Positions 45,818 to 55,239 are shown, counted from the stretch's first letter. The stretch is 64,000 nucleotides of DNA from Leptospira perdikensis (GCF_004769575.1 NZ_RQGA01000013.1:1-64000), one strand, 5' to 3'. The notes: generated by a model from the letters alone, not told the origin. Numbers and translations are program-made.

Positions 45818-47734
45818 ATGAAAGATCTAGGGAGCAGATTTTTAGAAAAACCAACTCTATCCATCTGTCTCCTTTTTCTTATTTTCTCAGTTTCTATTAC
45901 ATCATACATCTACTCCATCACTAAACCAACGGATAACTCTCTAGCTGAATATTACCTAGCCGAAAACACAGAATACTTTGTTGGTGACATCCCTGCAGAT
46001 GATAATGGTAACATTGATTTTCAAAAAATGCATAAAGTGTATTGGGAATCCATTTCCGGTTGGATTGACGATACAGAACTCCAACGAATCACCGATTCGG
46101 AATTTATTTGGTTACGTTCCAAGGCGTTACCAAATCACAAAACCAAAGAAGATGTTTTTTTTCTAATCGAACATGGTGGCTTAAATATAGAAATATTTAA
46201 TGAATATGGAGATTCCGTTTTCAAATATGGAAATTTTTTAGATCAAGAAAGGTTACCCAATATTTTCCAGTCAAAATTTGATTGGGTTAAAATCCCCGAT
46301 GATGATTCAAATTATTATTACTTAAGATTGTATCACAAAAAAGGAATCCTCTTTGTGATTACCATCGTGGAAAATTTAGTTGGGAAACAAACCGCACTGT
46401 ATCGAGAAATTGCGTTAAAAAACCTAACGACAATTTTTTTCCATTCATTCTTCTTGATGATTGGTATCATCTGTGCCTTGGTTTTTTTTATTGAACATAA
46501 AAAACAATACAACATTCTCCTTGATTTTGCAGCTTTTTCACTATGTTTCGGTTTACTTGGCCTCACATCTAACGTACTCATTCGATATCTATTTACAAAC
46601 TCAGAAACATTATTCATTCTCACTACCGTTTCAGCAAATTTTGTTTTTATTCCTATGTTATCTGGTGTGCGACGCCTTTTTGGAAGTGGAAGTTACAAAG
46701 TTTTAGATATATTAATTTATATAGATGTTATCATTTGTTCTGCTACGACTATTCTCGTTTTTTCACTTCCGTTCGTCGACACAGCTCATTCATTATTAAT
46801 TAGTAGCAGAAGTTTTTTCATCTTATTTAATCTTTTAAACATTCTAGGACCAATTTACATTACCTTTGAAGCCTGGAAAAAAGGGAATCCTGAAGCCTTT
46901 GGTCATTTCATTGGATTTAGCGTTACACTCCTCCTTGTCATCATAGAAATTTTTCTGGCAATCAAATCGAATGATAACTCTACAAACAAAGTAGTTCTTT
47001 GGGGTGTTCTTTTTGGTGTTATCTCTCAAGGATTTGCATTAGAACGTACAATCTTTGCTAACAGACAAAAAGCACAAGTGTACAAAGAAGATTTGTTAAA
47101 AGCGGAAAAATCACTCAAAGAAAGCCAACTCAAAACTTTACAAACAAAGATGAGTCCACATTATTTATTTAATTCTTTAAATACCATTCATGCACTTCAC
47201 AAAATTAAACCCGAGTTAATTGGAGATGCGATTTTAAGCCTTGCGAATAACTATAGATTCATTTCAGATAGAACGGATAGAGATTGGATTCCTTTTGAAG
47301 AAGAATGGAATTTTTTAGAAGACTATCTACATTTACAAAAACTAAGATTTTACGATACCATCCAAATTGATTTTAAAAAATCCGGTGACTTTTCTTCTGT
47401 AGTGTTACCACCACTGTTACTCCAACCCATCATCGAAAATTCTTTTAAACATGGGTTTCGCGGATCGGCAGAAGAACAGTTTCAATTGTTTATTCATGCA
47501 AAAATAGTTCGTGATTCTGTATTTAGTTTCGTTGTCTATGACAACGGTATTGGAATTCCAGAGGAGTTACTTACAGATAAAACAAAACTTTTGGAACGAT
47601 CTTTGGGAAATATAAAGGAACGTTTGAAAAATCTTTATTCTGAGTTTAGTTTCGAAGTGACCAGAAATTATCCAGAAGGCGCTAGAACAGAAATTGAAAT
47701 TATACTAACATCTAGAGTTCCGCAAGTTCTCTAA
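45818..47734 (+). CDS. LytS-type sensor histidine kinase with 7TM module
   Basis: The 638-residue protein has an N-terminal membrane helix (about 17-38), a periplasmic sensor (about 40-190) and a seven-helix 7TMR-like membrane block (about 200-415). A His_kinase domain follows with His448 in 'KMSPHYLFNSLNTIH' and a HATPase with 'QPIIENSFKHGFRG' and 'DNGIGI'. This kinase class phosphorylates LytTR regulators, so the regulator at 39154-39891 is the probable partner. It ends the TonB operon and overlaps the convergent SCO1 gene by 23 bp. Confidence 0.92.
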   Translation: MKDLGSRFLEKPTLSICLLFLIFSVSITSYIYSITKPTDNSLAEYYLAENTEYFVGDIPADDNGNIDFQKMHKVYWESISGWIDDTELQRITDSEFIWLRSKALPNHKTKEDVFFLIEHGGLNIEIFNEYGDSVFKYGNFLDQERLPNIFQSKFDWVKIPDDDSNYYYLRLYHKKGILFVITIVENLVGKQTALYREIALKNLTTIFFHSFFLMIGIICALVFFIEHKKQYNILLDFAAFSLCFGLLGLTSNVLIRYLFTNSETLFILTTVSANFVFIPMLSGVRRLFGSGSYKVLDILIYIDVIICSATTILVFSLPFVDTAHSLLISSRSFFILFNLLNILGPIYITFEAWKKGNPEAFGHFIGFSVTLLLVIIEIFLAIKSNDNSTNKVVLWGVLFGVISQGFALERTIFANRQKAQVYKEDLLKAEKSLKESQLKTLQTKMSPHYLFNSLNTIHALHKIKPELIGDAILSLANNYRFISDRTDRDWIPFEEEWNFLEDYLHLQKLRFYDTIQIDFKKSGDFSSVVLPPLLLQPIIENSFKHGFRGSAEEQFQLFIHAKIVRDSVFSFVVYDNGIGIPEELLTDKTKLLERSLGNIKERLKNLYSEFSFEVTRNYPEGARTEIEIILTSRVPQVL

Positions 47735-48278
47735 GTTTCGTTGCCAATATATTGGCAGAAACTCCACCAGGAAAGTTTATGAGAGTATTTAATTTTTCAT
47801 CTAATACATAAATAAAATTAGAATGATCAATTCTATAAGTATTTCCCTCTCCTACTTTTTCTCTTACGATTCCAAATAGTTCAGTGAGTTTAGTTAAAGA
47901 CTCAGCATTGGGAGAAAGTGCTGTTAAATTTTTTCCAGGAAAGTTATCTATATAGTTCTTCAAAGTTGCAGGAGAATCCCTTTCAGGATCCAGTGTTATA
48001 AAAATAAACCGATACCTGTTGGATTTTTCACCGAGTATTAAGGAAGCCCTTCCAAAATTTGTCAAAGCAAGTGGACACATATCGGGACAATGGGAAAATC
48101 CAAAATACAATACCGATTTTTTTTCAGACCAAAATTTTGGTTCTAACAAACTTCCATCTGGTTGTACAAAAGACAAATGTTTCCATTCTTCTTTAATTGT
48201 ATCTTCCTTTGATTTACAAAAAGAAAAAAAACCAAATATCAGAAGAATACTTACTAAAGTTATACGGCTACGATCCAA
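47712..48278 (-). CDS. SCO1/SenC/PrrC copper chaperone lipoprotein
   Basis: The 188-residue protein has a lipobox ending in Phe-Ser-Phe-Cys (about residue 21). A thioredoxin fold follows with the copper motif CPDMC in 'FGFSHCPDMCPLAL', a conserved 'ITLDPERDSP' loop and a distal His in 'IDHSNFIYVLD'. SCO proteins deliver Cu(I) or reduce disulfides during maturation of copper sites. Here the likely client is the multicopper oxidase encoded directly upstream (19-bp overlap). It ends the operon and overlaps the convergent kinase gene by 23 bp. Confidence 0.92.
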   Translation of the reverse strand: MDRSRITLVSILLIFGFFSFCKSKEDTIKEEWKHLSFVQPDGSLLEPKFWSEKKSVLYFGFSHCPDMCPLALTNFGRASLILGEKSNRYRFIFITLDPERDSPATLKNYIDNFPGKNLTALSPNAESLTKLTELFGIVREKVGEGNTYRIDHSNFIYVLDEKLNTLINFPGGVSANILATKLRELAEL

Positions 48279-49321
48279 CCCATACCTCCGTTTTCAGCCA
48301 TATGTGTTTGGTGAGGATGGAACATATACCGACCCTTTTTTTTCAAAACGAATTCAATGACAACTCGCTCTGTTTGTCCAATACTCACAACATCTGAATG
48401 TCCATCCGGAATGACACTTCCTAAATTTCGAATGATATCAAAAGTCTGAGCATGTAAATGGAAGGTAATGATAGGTTCTCGCTCCATCATGTTTTGAATG
48501 TAGAAACGCACCCTTTCCCCGACAGGAACTTTCATGGGATAACGATCATAAATTCCGGCAATACCATTCCAAGTATAATAATCGTTTTTACCCTTACCTT
48601 TTGTATCCCATCCAGAAAATGTAAGAACAAATTCATGCGCCGGTTTTCGTTTGATAGGTGGGTCAACAAGCAATGCACCATACAAACCTTTGGCGGTATG
48701 AACCATCAATGGTGGGACATGGCAATGATAAGGATGAAGGCCAATGGGACCTGCTTCAATTTGATAAGTCCTTTCACCAAATGCAGGGATTGGTTCCCAT
48801 CCATCTTCTAACGGATCATGAGTTCCATGAAAGTGTAAAGAATGAGGATCGGGACTCGAATTTTTAACATGAATTCGGAGAGTGTCTCCTAAGTTGGCTC
48901 GAAGTACAGGCCCCGGAACCAATCCATCGAATGTCCATGCAGGATAGTTTACATTATGAGCAATATTCATACTCAAAGGAAATAGATTTAAATTAAAGTC
49001 TTTCACCTTCGAGTTCGTATTTTTATAGTTAGGTGGGTAGTAAAACCTTTCAGTATACTCCTCTTTGATAAAAAAAGGTGGGTGGGCCATACTTCCATAA
49101 GTATTAATACCACGTAAACTCCCACCGGCTCCAATTGAATTTTGATAGTTATCGCTAACTGTGGGAGTGGTCACCACTCCAAAGTTAGCTGTTACCGAAG
49201 GATCAGAAGGTCCACAAAATTCCTCAGAGTTTCTTGAATTGAATTTGATGGAACCAAATAATGATCCAACAAATCCTGTAATCCCGAATCCCAGCGTTGT
49301 TAAAAAACTCTTCCGATCCAT
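48260..49321 (-). CDS. Two-domain multicopper oxidase
   Basis: The 353-residue protein has an N-terminal signal-like segment (5-27). All four His-x-His motifs of the trinuclear copper cluster are present: H163-F-H165, H199-C-H201, H288-L-H290 and H335-P-H337. The blue-copper Cys is in domain 1 (C200), with H208 and probably H160 as partners. The axial position, aligned with the nitrite-reductase Met, is Leu213. In domain 2 the Cys is replaced by Pro336, so only domain 1 has a type 1 site. It should oxidise a substrate such as Cu(I), metal or an electron carrier with O2. It is flanked by SCO1 and a small membrane protein. Confidence 0.9.
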   Translation of the reverse strand: MDRKSFLTTLGFGITGFVGSLFGSIKFNSRNSEEFCGPSDPSVTANFGVVTTPTVSDNYQNSIGAGGSLRGINTYGSMAHPPFFIKEEYTERFYYPPNYKNTNSKVKDFNLNLFPLSMNIAHNVNYPAWTFDGLVPGPVLRANLGDTLRIHVKNSSPDPHSLHFHGTHDPLEDGWEPIPAFGERTYQIEAGPIGLHPYHCHVPPLMVHTAKGLYGALLVDPPIKRKPAHEFVLTFSGWDTKGKGKNDYYTWNGIAGIYDRYPMKVPVGERVRFYIQNMMEREPIITFHLHAQTFDIIRNLGSVIPDGHSDVVSIGQTERVVIEFVLKKKGRYMFHPHQTHMAENGGMGWIVAV

Positions 49322-49340
49322 AAGGTAACTCTCTAAAACT

Positions 49341-49652
49341 CTAAATATGAGAAATTAAACTAAGGACCCAAACAAGAATGAATACTCCCAAACCACCACC
49401 AACTGCGATTTGTTTGAATTTTTTTTCGTATTCCGTATCAGCTACCAAAAGGTATACAGCAGGCCCAAGAACTGGAACTATCAAAATCACAAGTGACCAA
49501 ATGATTTGTTTTGTTGTATCCATCCCCTTTTGTTTAGAAAGACCAAACAGTGCTAAAGGGGCCCAAACCATTGTCAAAACAAAGGGAAGGTAATAAGCGT
49601 AAGATCCGATAAAATATGTCCAAAAACCTGGGTTTGCAAAAGTTGTTTCCAT
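49341..49652 (-). CDS. Small PLDc_N-type membrane protein
   Basis: The 103-residue protein has three hydrophobic helices at about 18-35, 45-68 and 78-100. The PLDc_N hallmark 'WSLVILIVPVLGPAVYLLV' lies in the middle helix. Its sequence aligns along its length with the C-terminal membrane tail of the cupredoxin/beta-helix protein upstream: a Tyr/Leu-rich first helix, Pro-x-x-Gly-x-x-x-Tyr-Leu, then 'VGGGLGVFI' opposite 'VIGGIFLFF'. The two may associate in the membrane. Gaps to both neighbours are 15-19 bp. Confidence 0.75.
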   Translation of the reverse strand: METTFANPGFWTYFIGSYAYYLPFVLTMVWAPLALFGLSKQKGMDTTKQIIWSLVILIVPVLGPAVYLLVADTEYEKKFKQIAVGGGLGVFILVWVLSLISHI

Positions 49653-49667
49653 AAATATACTCCTATA

Positions 49668-51641
49668 TTAAACTACAGACGGTTCTGTAACCGCCGTCAT
49701 CGCATAACCGGCATAAGCCAGAATGGTAAAGAAAAGAAAAATACCACCAATCACTACTGTGTTCCGAACAGTCTTAGAAATTTTTGATTCTTTAGAGTAT
49801 AAATAAACCAAAGATCCAATAAATGGAACAAGTAGAATCAGCCAAAAATAAAAATCTAACTTAGAACCTTTTGCAGAGAATCGATCCAAGATAGCAAGTC
49901 CTGTCCAAGCAGCAAAGATTGCAAATGGCAACAAATATCCCATTAGGTGGAAATACCATGTTTTGATAGTGCCCGGAAAATGAACTCTCCATCCCGATGT
50001 ATACATAGGGTTTGTGGCAGCATCAAATTCTGCTTGGCTCAGTTTCGGCAGTTCGGCAGAAGTTATCAAACCTTTGTTTGCCTCAAAAACATCATGTGCA
50101 GGAATCACATTCACCAAACTTTCCTTAGGCATACTCATTTGAGATGGAGGGATTGGTTGGTTTTTATAAGAACCGAGTACAAATTCCCGAAGGTTTGCCT
50201 GTACAAAGAGGGCAAGTAGGCCAATACTAGAAGATAAGTCACCTATATGAGGATAACGAATGCCCGTACACGATTGAAGGGTTTCAAGTAAGGGGGGACT
50301 AGACACTCCATAAGAGTTTCCTTCAAAACAGTTTCCCACATTTACTGGCCCACTAAGAGCAATGTCTCCCCTGCCGGAATGATAAACTTTATTGTTCCTT
50401 ACGACGTTGTTATTGGAGATCCAAATGTTTTCGTCGATATTCATTGTGACCAAAATTCCATAGTTCTTATGATTAAAAACTAAGTTGTCTTCGACCAAAT
50501 TCTCTAAGGCTCCAAGTAAAGCGATACCGTTTCCAATCGATGGATATTCCAATTTTTTAGAAGGAGCATTCGTATTGTTATTATCATAAACAATATTTTT
50601 CTTCACCACAATTTGTTTTTGAGGAGGAAGTAACTCTCTATCCAGTGTATTTGGACCAATACCCAATTGGTTTTTTCTCCATATAGAAGATAAAAGATAC
50701 AAGTTTCCACTTGAATTGGTTCCAGAATAACCAAGCGCATTGTTCTCAGAAATAACATCGTTAATAATCGCATTACAAGGATTACATTGACCTACATAAA
50801 ATCCAGAATCAGGAGATCCAGAAGCATAAGAATGTTCCATCAGTCCATCAACAGAATCAAAAGCATAAATTCCATAATCACCGTTGTTATAAGCCGTTAA
50901 ATAGGATCCTCGGTAACCTTTCACACCAGTCCAATACACACCATTTAATGTAGCATTTCTTGTTGTTAGGTTTTCTACAGCAACTCCATCGGCTCCCACC
51001 ACCATGATTCCGTTTCCACGTAAAAACTCGCCATCGATAATGGTTTCATTACGATCTTCCCCACGAATCACAATCGAAGGAGTGGTGACTGTGACTTCTT
51101 CTTTATAAATTCCTTTGGCAACAAGAACTAAGTCGCCAGGAGAAGCTGCATCCACTGCATTCTGAATGGTTTTGTATTGAGAAGGAACCTTACGAGTCAC
51201 TCCTGTCCATTTTTTTGATATTTTGGATTTTGTTATGTTCGTTTGCGGATTGTAAGATGCATTTCCAATCACAGCAACACCGGTCATTCCAATTTTACCA
51301 TCTGGTGATGCATGGAAAGAGCAGAAATATGGGTACACACCTTCTTCAGGAAAGAACACATCGGTATGGGCTGCGCGAAACATCGCTAGGTTTCCAAATG
51401 TTTTCTCCGTTGACCAATCTTTATTGATCGAGATCGCATTGTGAGGATTGTTCCCTTCGTTCACAAATCGAATTTTTCCGCCTTTGAAGGTTCGAATGAC
51501 TGGTGGGTGAAAGGCATTATCCATCATCGTGACATGGACAAAGGCCGAATTGGCAGGATCTTCTGAACTGCAATGATTCATACCAAGTGTTATGAATACT
51601 GCAATTGCGACTCCTAATAAAATCTTTTTATTCTTTTTCAT
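49668..51641 (-). CDS. Cupredoxin / parallel beta-helix / PLDc_N membrane fusion lipoprotein
   Basis: The 657-residue protein has a lipobox with Cys24. A cupredoxin domain at about 33-126 has copper ligands His67, Cys107, His110 and probably Met119. A right-handed parallel beta-helix (NosD/pectate-lyase type) spans about 145-450, with 'IQNAVDAASPGDLVLVAKGIY' and repeated Asn-rich rungs. A long linker and a C-terminal membrane part (about 560-645) follow, carrying a PLDc_N motif 'LILLVPFIGSLVYLYS'. It combines a blue copper electron carrier with a binding helix of the type used by NosD. It is the first gene of the copper operon, after a near-consensus promoter. Confidence 0.85.
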   Translation of the reverse strand: MKKNKKILLGVAIAVFITLGMNHCSSEDPANSAFVHVTMMDNAFHPPVIRTFKGGKIRFVNEGNNPHNAISINKDWSTEKTFGNLAMFRAAHTDVFFPEEGVYPYFCSFHASPDGKIGMTGVAVIGNASYNPQTNITKSKISKKWTGVTRKVPSQYKTIQNAVDAASPGDLVLVAKGIYKEEVTVTTPSIVIRGEDRNETIIDGEFLRGNGIMVVGADGVAVENLTTRNATLNGVYWTGVKGYRGSYLTAYNNGDYGIYAFDSVDGLMEHSYASGSPDSGFYVGQCNPCNAIINDVISENNALGYSGTNSSGNLYLLSSIWRKNQLGIGPNTLDRELLPPQKQIVVKKNIVYDNNNTNAPSKKLEYPSIGNGIALLGALENLVEDNLVFNHKNYGILVTMNIDENIWISNNNVVRNNKVYHSGRGDIALSGPVNVGNCFEGNSYGVSSPPLLETLQSCTGIRYPHIGDLSSSIGLLALFVQANLREFVLGSYKNQPIPPSQMSMPKESLVNVIPAHDVFEANKGLITSAELPKLSQAEFDAATNPMYTSGWRVHFPGTIKTWYFHLMGYLLPFAIFAAWTGLAILDRFSAKGSKLDFYFWLILLVPFIGSLVYLYSKESKISKTVRNTVVIGGIFLFFTILAYAGYAMTAVTEPSVV

Positions 51642-51657
51642 AGGTCTTTCCCAGAAC

Positions 51658-51711
51658 GTGAGGATTTCCTCACATTTTGAGAATTTTACATCTGTGTTAA
51701 AACTTTGTCAA
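51658..51711 (-). promoter_or_regulatory. Near-consensus promoter with palindromic operator for the copper operon
   Basis: On the minus strand TTGACA (51706-51711), a 17-bp spacer and TAAAAT (51683-51688) form a strong sigma-70 promoter just after the TetR stop. A perfect palindrome GTGAGGA-TT-TCCTCAC (51658-51673, plus-strand reading) starts 9 bp beyond the -10 box. It covers the expected start site and ends 16 bp before the fusion gene's ATG. This is the usual geometry of a repressor site. Confidence 0.7.
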
Positions 51712-51718
51712 TGTTAAA

Positions 51719-52345
51719 TCAAAGGAAGGAAGAAAAATATACAAATAACAAACTTTTCAGTTCCGCTACCACTGCCTTCTTTTCGGCCGCTTTTCCCTTT
51801 CTTTGGGCAATTTTGAAGACAGCATCCACCGTTTCCACAATCATGAGTGCACGATAGTAGGCTTGTTTTTTCTCTACTTTGGGAAACAAAGTAAGAATCA
51901 CTTTTTCAGCAAGAGATTTCGCAAATCGTTCGTTACTTTCAATATCCAATTGTAACAATGCTTGGTTTGTATAGAGGATAGAATTGATTAGACGATACCC
52001 TTTAACTTCACTTAATGTCCGCTCAAAGGCATGAAGAGTGAACTCAATGAAATCCGGAGAAAACTTTTTTTTCTTTTTAAGCTCCTCATCAAGAAGTTTA
52101 AAAAAGTAATCATGAAGGATAAAATAACACGATTCCGCATGATAATAAATAATGGATTCTTTGTTTGGAAAAAATTGATAAATGGAACCAACGGATATTC
52201 CACTCCTCTCTGCTATCAAATCCGTAGTTAAATCATCATATCCAACTTCACCTAACAATTCAATTGTGGTATCAACAATTTTTTGATACCGTTCAATAGA
52301 ACGTTTCTGCTGAGGAATTTTCCTTGGATTTAATTTTATATTCAT
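51719..52345 (-). CDS. TetR-family transcriptional regulator
   Basis: The 208-residue protein has a TetR helix-turn-helix at about 20-65 ('IVDTTIELLGEVGYDDLTTD', then LIAERSGISVGSIYQFFPNK) and a helical ligand domain. The start overlaps the stop of macB by 4 bp, so it is transcribed at the end of the TolC-MacA-MacB operon and could give feedback control of it. It also lies 8 bp upstream of the copper-operon promoter and may control that instead. Which is true cannot be decided from sequence. Confidence 0.9.
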   Translation of the reverse strand: MNIKLNPRKIPQQKRSIERYQKIVDTTIELLGEVGYDDLTTDLIAERSGISVGSIYQFFPNKESIIYYHAESCYFILHDYFFKLLDEELKKKKKFSPDFIEFTLHAFERTLSEVKGYRLINSILYTNQALLQLDIESNERFAKSLAEKVILTLFPKVEKKQAYYRALMIVETVDAVFKIAQRKGKAAEKKAVVAELKSLLFVYFSSFL

Positions 52346-54288
52346 TCAGATCGCAACGCTACGATCGGACTCAATTTGGCGGCATACTCCGAGGGCCACC
52401 AACCAAACAAAATTCCAATCGATATGGAAAAGAGAAATGCAAATCCAATAGAAGGAAAGGACAAAACAATAGTCCAACCAAAGTATTCTTGTAAAAATAA
52501 TACAGCGAGTATCCCGAAAACAAGTCCAACAATCCCACCGGTCAAACTGGTTAAAGTAGACTCAATTAAAAACTGCATCCGAATGTCGGACTCCCTAGCT
52601 CCTAGTGCTTTTCGAAGACCAATTTCCTTAGTCCTTTCTTTTACAGACACCAACATGATATTCATAATTCCAATCCCACCTACCATAAGTGAAACTGCAG
52701 CAAGGGCTATGAGGAGAGTTGTCATGGTTTGATTGGTTTCAGATACTGCAGATTGGATATCGGCCATGTTCATCACTTGGTAAAGATTTCCCATGGATTC
52801 GTTGGTTCCATGTCTTTCATGTAAAAATCGTTTTAAGGAAGTTGTAAATTCTTCTGAAGATTCAATTTTCTCTAATTCCATTTCCAAACTATCAACCGCA
52901 TCTTTATTGAGTAATCTTCGCATAGCAGTGTTTAGCGGAACTAAAACCACATCATCCTGATCGCGAAACCCGGCACTCCCTTTTTCAGGAAGAAGCCCAA
53001 CCACTCGAAACAAAATACGATTTACTTTTAAATATGTACCAACTGGATTTTTTCCTTCATAAAGTTCTCTTACAACCGTGTTCCCCACAAGACAAACAAG
53101 AGCTCGTTTTTGGTTTTCTTCTTCTGTAAAAAATCTTCCTTCTACTGGTTCTAAATTGCGGAGTGTTTCATAGTTAGGGCTTGCTCCCGTGATATAACTA
53201 TTCCAATTTCGACTTCCAAAAACAAGTTGTCCTCTGCCATTCACAACAGCAGAGATTTGTTTTACCTCAGGGAATTTTTTAGCAACCGCTCCTACATCAA
53301 AAACATCCAATCGATTGACTGTTCCTGCTTCTAATGATACCCCCCCACTCCTCATCCCACCCGTACGAACAATCACTAAATTAGCACCTAACGAAGAGAA
53401 CTGTTCCTCAACTGATTTTTTAGCCCCTTCTCCCAATGCCATCACAGATATAACACAAACAACACCAAAAAGAATACCAAGAGCCGATAAAAAAGTTCGC
53501 AAACGATTAGAAGATAATGAAAACAATGATTGTAAAAAAATACCTTGAAAGAGAGGCCAACCCATTTTTCGTTTTAGATTTGTTTTTGGAAAAAGGTTGG
53601 ATTCTTTTTTTTTCTTTTTTCCTTCATCAGACACAATACGCCCATCACTCACGTGAATGATTCGATCACAATACTCCGCCATTTCTGGTTCATGAGTTAC
53701 CATCACAATGGTTTTTCCTTCCTGGTGAAGCCGTTGTAATTCTAACATGATTTCAATTTTACTTTTGGAATCTAGGTTCCCGGTCGGTTCATCCGCAAAG
53801 ATGATTGGTGGGTCCACAAGTAATGCACGGGCTATAGCTACCCTTTGTTGTTGTCCACCAGAGAGTTCATTCGGAGTGTGATGTACTCGATTTTCCAATC
53901 CCACTTTTTGTAACTGTTCTACAGCTCTTTCATCGGTATGATCTACATTCGTGTATAAAGAGGGTAAACTTACATTTTGAGAGGCATTGGATTTAGATAA
54001 TAAGTGGAATTGTTGAAATACAAAACCGATTAAACTTCCACGTACATCTGACAAAACATCAGAAGACTCTCCGTCAACCCTACGACCAAACAATGTATAG
54101 GTGCCTGAATCCACATGATCCAGTAACCCCATCACTTGTAATAATGTGGATTTACCAGACCCCGAAGGGCCCATAATAGCGACAAATTCACCTTGTGAAA
54201 TTTCTAAATCAATCCCAGAGAGAACGGGAAATTTCGACTTTCCTATTGTATAGGATTTATTTAAGTTATGAATCTCAATTGCTAACAA
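52342..54288 (-). CDS. macB: MacB-type ABC efflux transporter (ATPase and permease fused)
   Basis: The 648-residue protein has an N-terminal ABC ATPase (1-225): Walker A GPSGSGKS, signature LSGGQQQR, Walker B IIFADEPT and an H-loop at 'MVTHEP'. One membrane helix near 265-290, a periplasmic MacB_PCD domain (about 295-510) and three C-terminal FtsX helices with '[15 protein letters not shown]' complete it. It is a mechanotransmission ABC pump working with the MacA-like adaptor and TolC encoded upstream. It may export macrolides, peptides, lipoproteins or other substrates. The gap to the adaptor is 3 bp. Confidence 0.93.
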   Translation of the reverse strand: MLAIEIHNLNKSYTIGKSKFPVLSGIDLEISQGEFVAIMGPSGSGKSTLLQVMGLLDHVDSGTYTLFGRRVDGESSDVLSDVRGSLIGFVFQQFHLLSKSNASQNVSLPSLYTNVDHTDERAVEQLQKVGLENRVHHTPNELSGGQQQRVAIARALLVDPPIIFADEPTGNLDSKSKIEIMLELQRLHQEGKTIVMVTHEPEMAEYCDRIIHVSDGRIVSDEGKKKKKESNLFPKTNLKRKMGWPLFQGIFLQSLFSLSSNRLRTFLSALGILFGVVCVISVMALGEGAKKSVEEQFSSLGANLVIVRTGGMRSGGVSLEAGTVNRLDVFDVGAVAKKFPEVKQISAVVNGRGQLVFGSRNWNSYITGASPNYETLRNLEPVEGRFFTEEENQKRALVCLVGNTVVRELYEGKNPVGTYLKVNRILFRVVGLLPEKGSAGFRDQDDVVLVPLNTAMRRLLNKDAVDSLEMELEKIESSEEFTTSLKRFLHERHGTNESMGNLYQVMNMADIQSAVSETNQTMTTLLIALAAVSLMVGGIGIMNIMLVSVKERTKEIGLRKALGARESDIRMQFLIESTLTSLTGGIVGLVFGILAVLFLQEYFGWTIVLSFPSIGFAFLFSISIGILFGWWPSEYAAKLSPIVALRSE

Positions 54289-54291
54289 AGA

Positions 54292-55239
54292 TTATCTCTT
54301 CGGCATTTTTGGTGAGGAGAATGGACCACCGCTGTTAGTCTTTTTTTCCTCTTGAACTTTTTTCTTACGATAAACTACTTCATTTTCACTCAGGCCAGAA
54401 ATTACCGCTGTATTTTGTTCATCGGAATTTCCAATACTTACTACTGTTTCTACAAGTTCACCATCCAATTTTTTTGTAACTTTTCCTTTCCCTGATCCAC
54501 CTTTCACAAACTCATTGGGAAGGAGTAATACATCTCTCTCTTTGGAAAGAATAAAATCTATGGTAATCGACATTCCACTTCTCAAATATTCCGGAATGGT
54601 TTTTAATTCCAAATCCACATTGTACATGGTTACATTGTTCTCCGTCACAGCTTCGTATCCAATATGAGTGACTTTTGCTTGAATAGGGGTATTTGAATAA
54701 GAATCTACCGTGACATTAGCAATCTGATTAATTTTTATTTTTGATAGATCCGTTTCATCTACTTTTGCCTGCACCATTAGATTATCAGAAAGAACATAGA
54801 GTATGTCTTGTTGTGTGACTGTTTGCCCGGGACTAATATTAGAAGCGATCACCAAACCACGCAAAGGTGAAATAACAGGAGTTGGCTTATAAAAATCTTC
54901 CCATTTTTTTAATTCATCTTCTCCTTTAGCTCTTGCTGCATCAAGTAACGCAGCCCTTTCCGTGGAACTCATCCAAGCGATGATTTTCCCACGACCAACA
55001 TGGTTCCCTTCATTTACGAGAATGGATTCCACGCGGCCAGCAATGGGTGGTTTGATTTCTAATCGATTTTTCGGAATGGCTGTACCCGTAGCTCGAACTG
55101 TAACAATTAAATCTCCACGAAATACTTTTGAAGATTCAAGTTTGGTGTTCGATTTTGATTTACCAAAACCAAATAGATATACCGTTATAGATATGGTGAC
55201 GACAACAATTGAAATGAATATAAATTTAATCTTCATCAA
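54292..55239 (-). CDS. MacA-like periplasmic adaptor (HlyD/MFP family)
   Basis: The 315-residue protein has one membrane anchor (about 5-23) and lipoyl halves around 'KPPIAGRVESILVNEGNHVG' and 'SPLRGLVIASNISPGQTV'. The alpha-hairpin is very short (about 90-118), a beta-barrel domain contains 'LRSGMSITIDFIL', and the C-terminus is Lys-rich. It joins MacB to the TolC channel. It starts inside the 3' end of the TolC gene (14-bp overlap). Met1 or Met2 may be used. Confidence 0.88.
   Translation of the reverse strand: MMKIKFIFISIVVVTISITVYLFGFGKSKSNTKLESSKVFRGDLIVTVRATGTAIPKNRLEIKPPIAGRVESILVNEGNHVGRGKIIAWMSSTERAALLDAARAKGEDELKKWEDFYKPTPVISPLRGLVIASNISPGQTVTQQDILYVLSDNLMVQAKVDETDLSKIKINQIANVTVDSYSNTPIQAKVTHIGYEAVTENNVTMYNVDLELKTIPEYLRSGMSITIDFILSKERDVLLLPNEFVKGGSGKGKVTKKLDGELVETVVSIGNSDEQNTAVISGLSENEVVYRKKKVQEEKKTNSGGPFSSPKMPKR

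Noticed and set aside
48260..49321. Copper nitrite reductase (NirK)
   Set aside because: All four His-x-His motifs of an O2-reducing trinuclear cluster are present, which NirK lacks.
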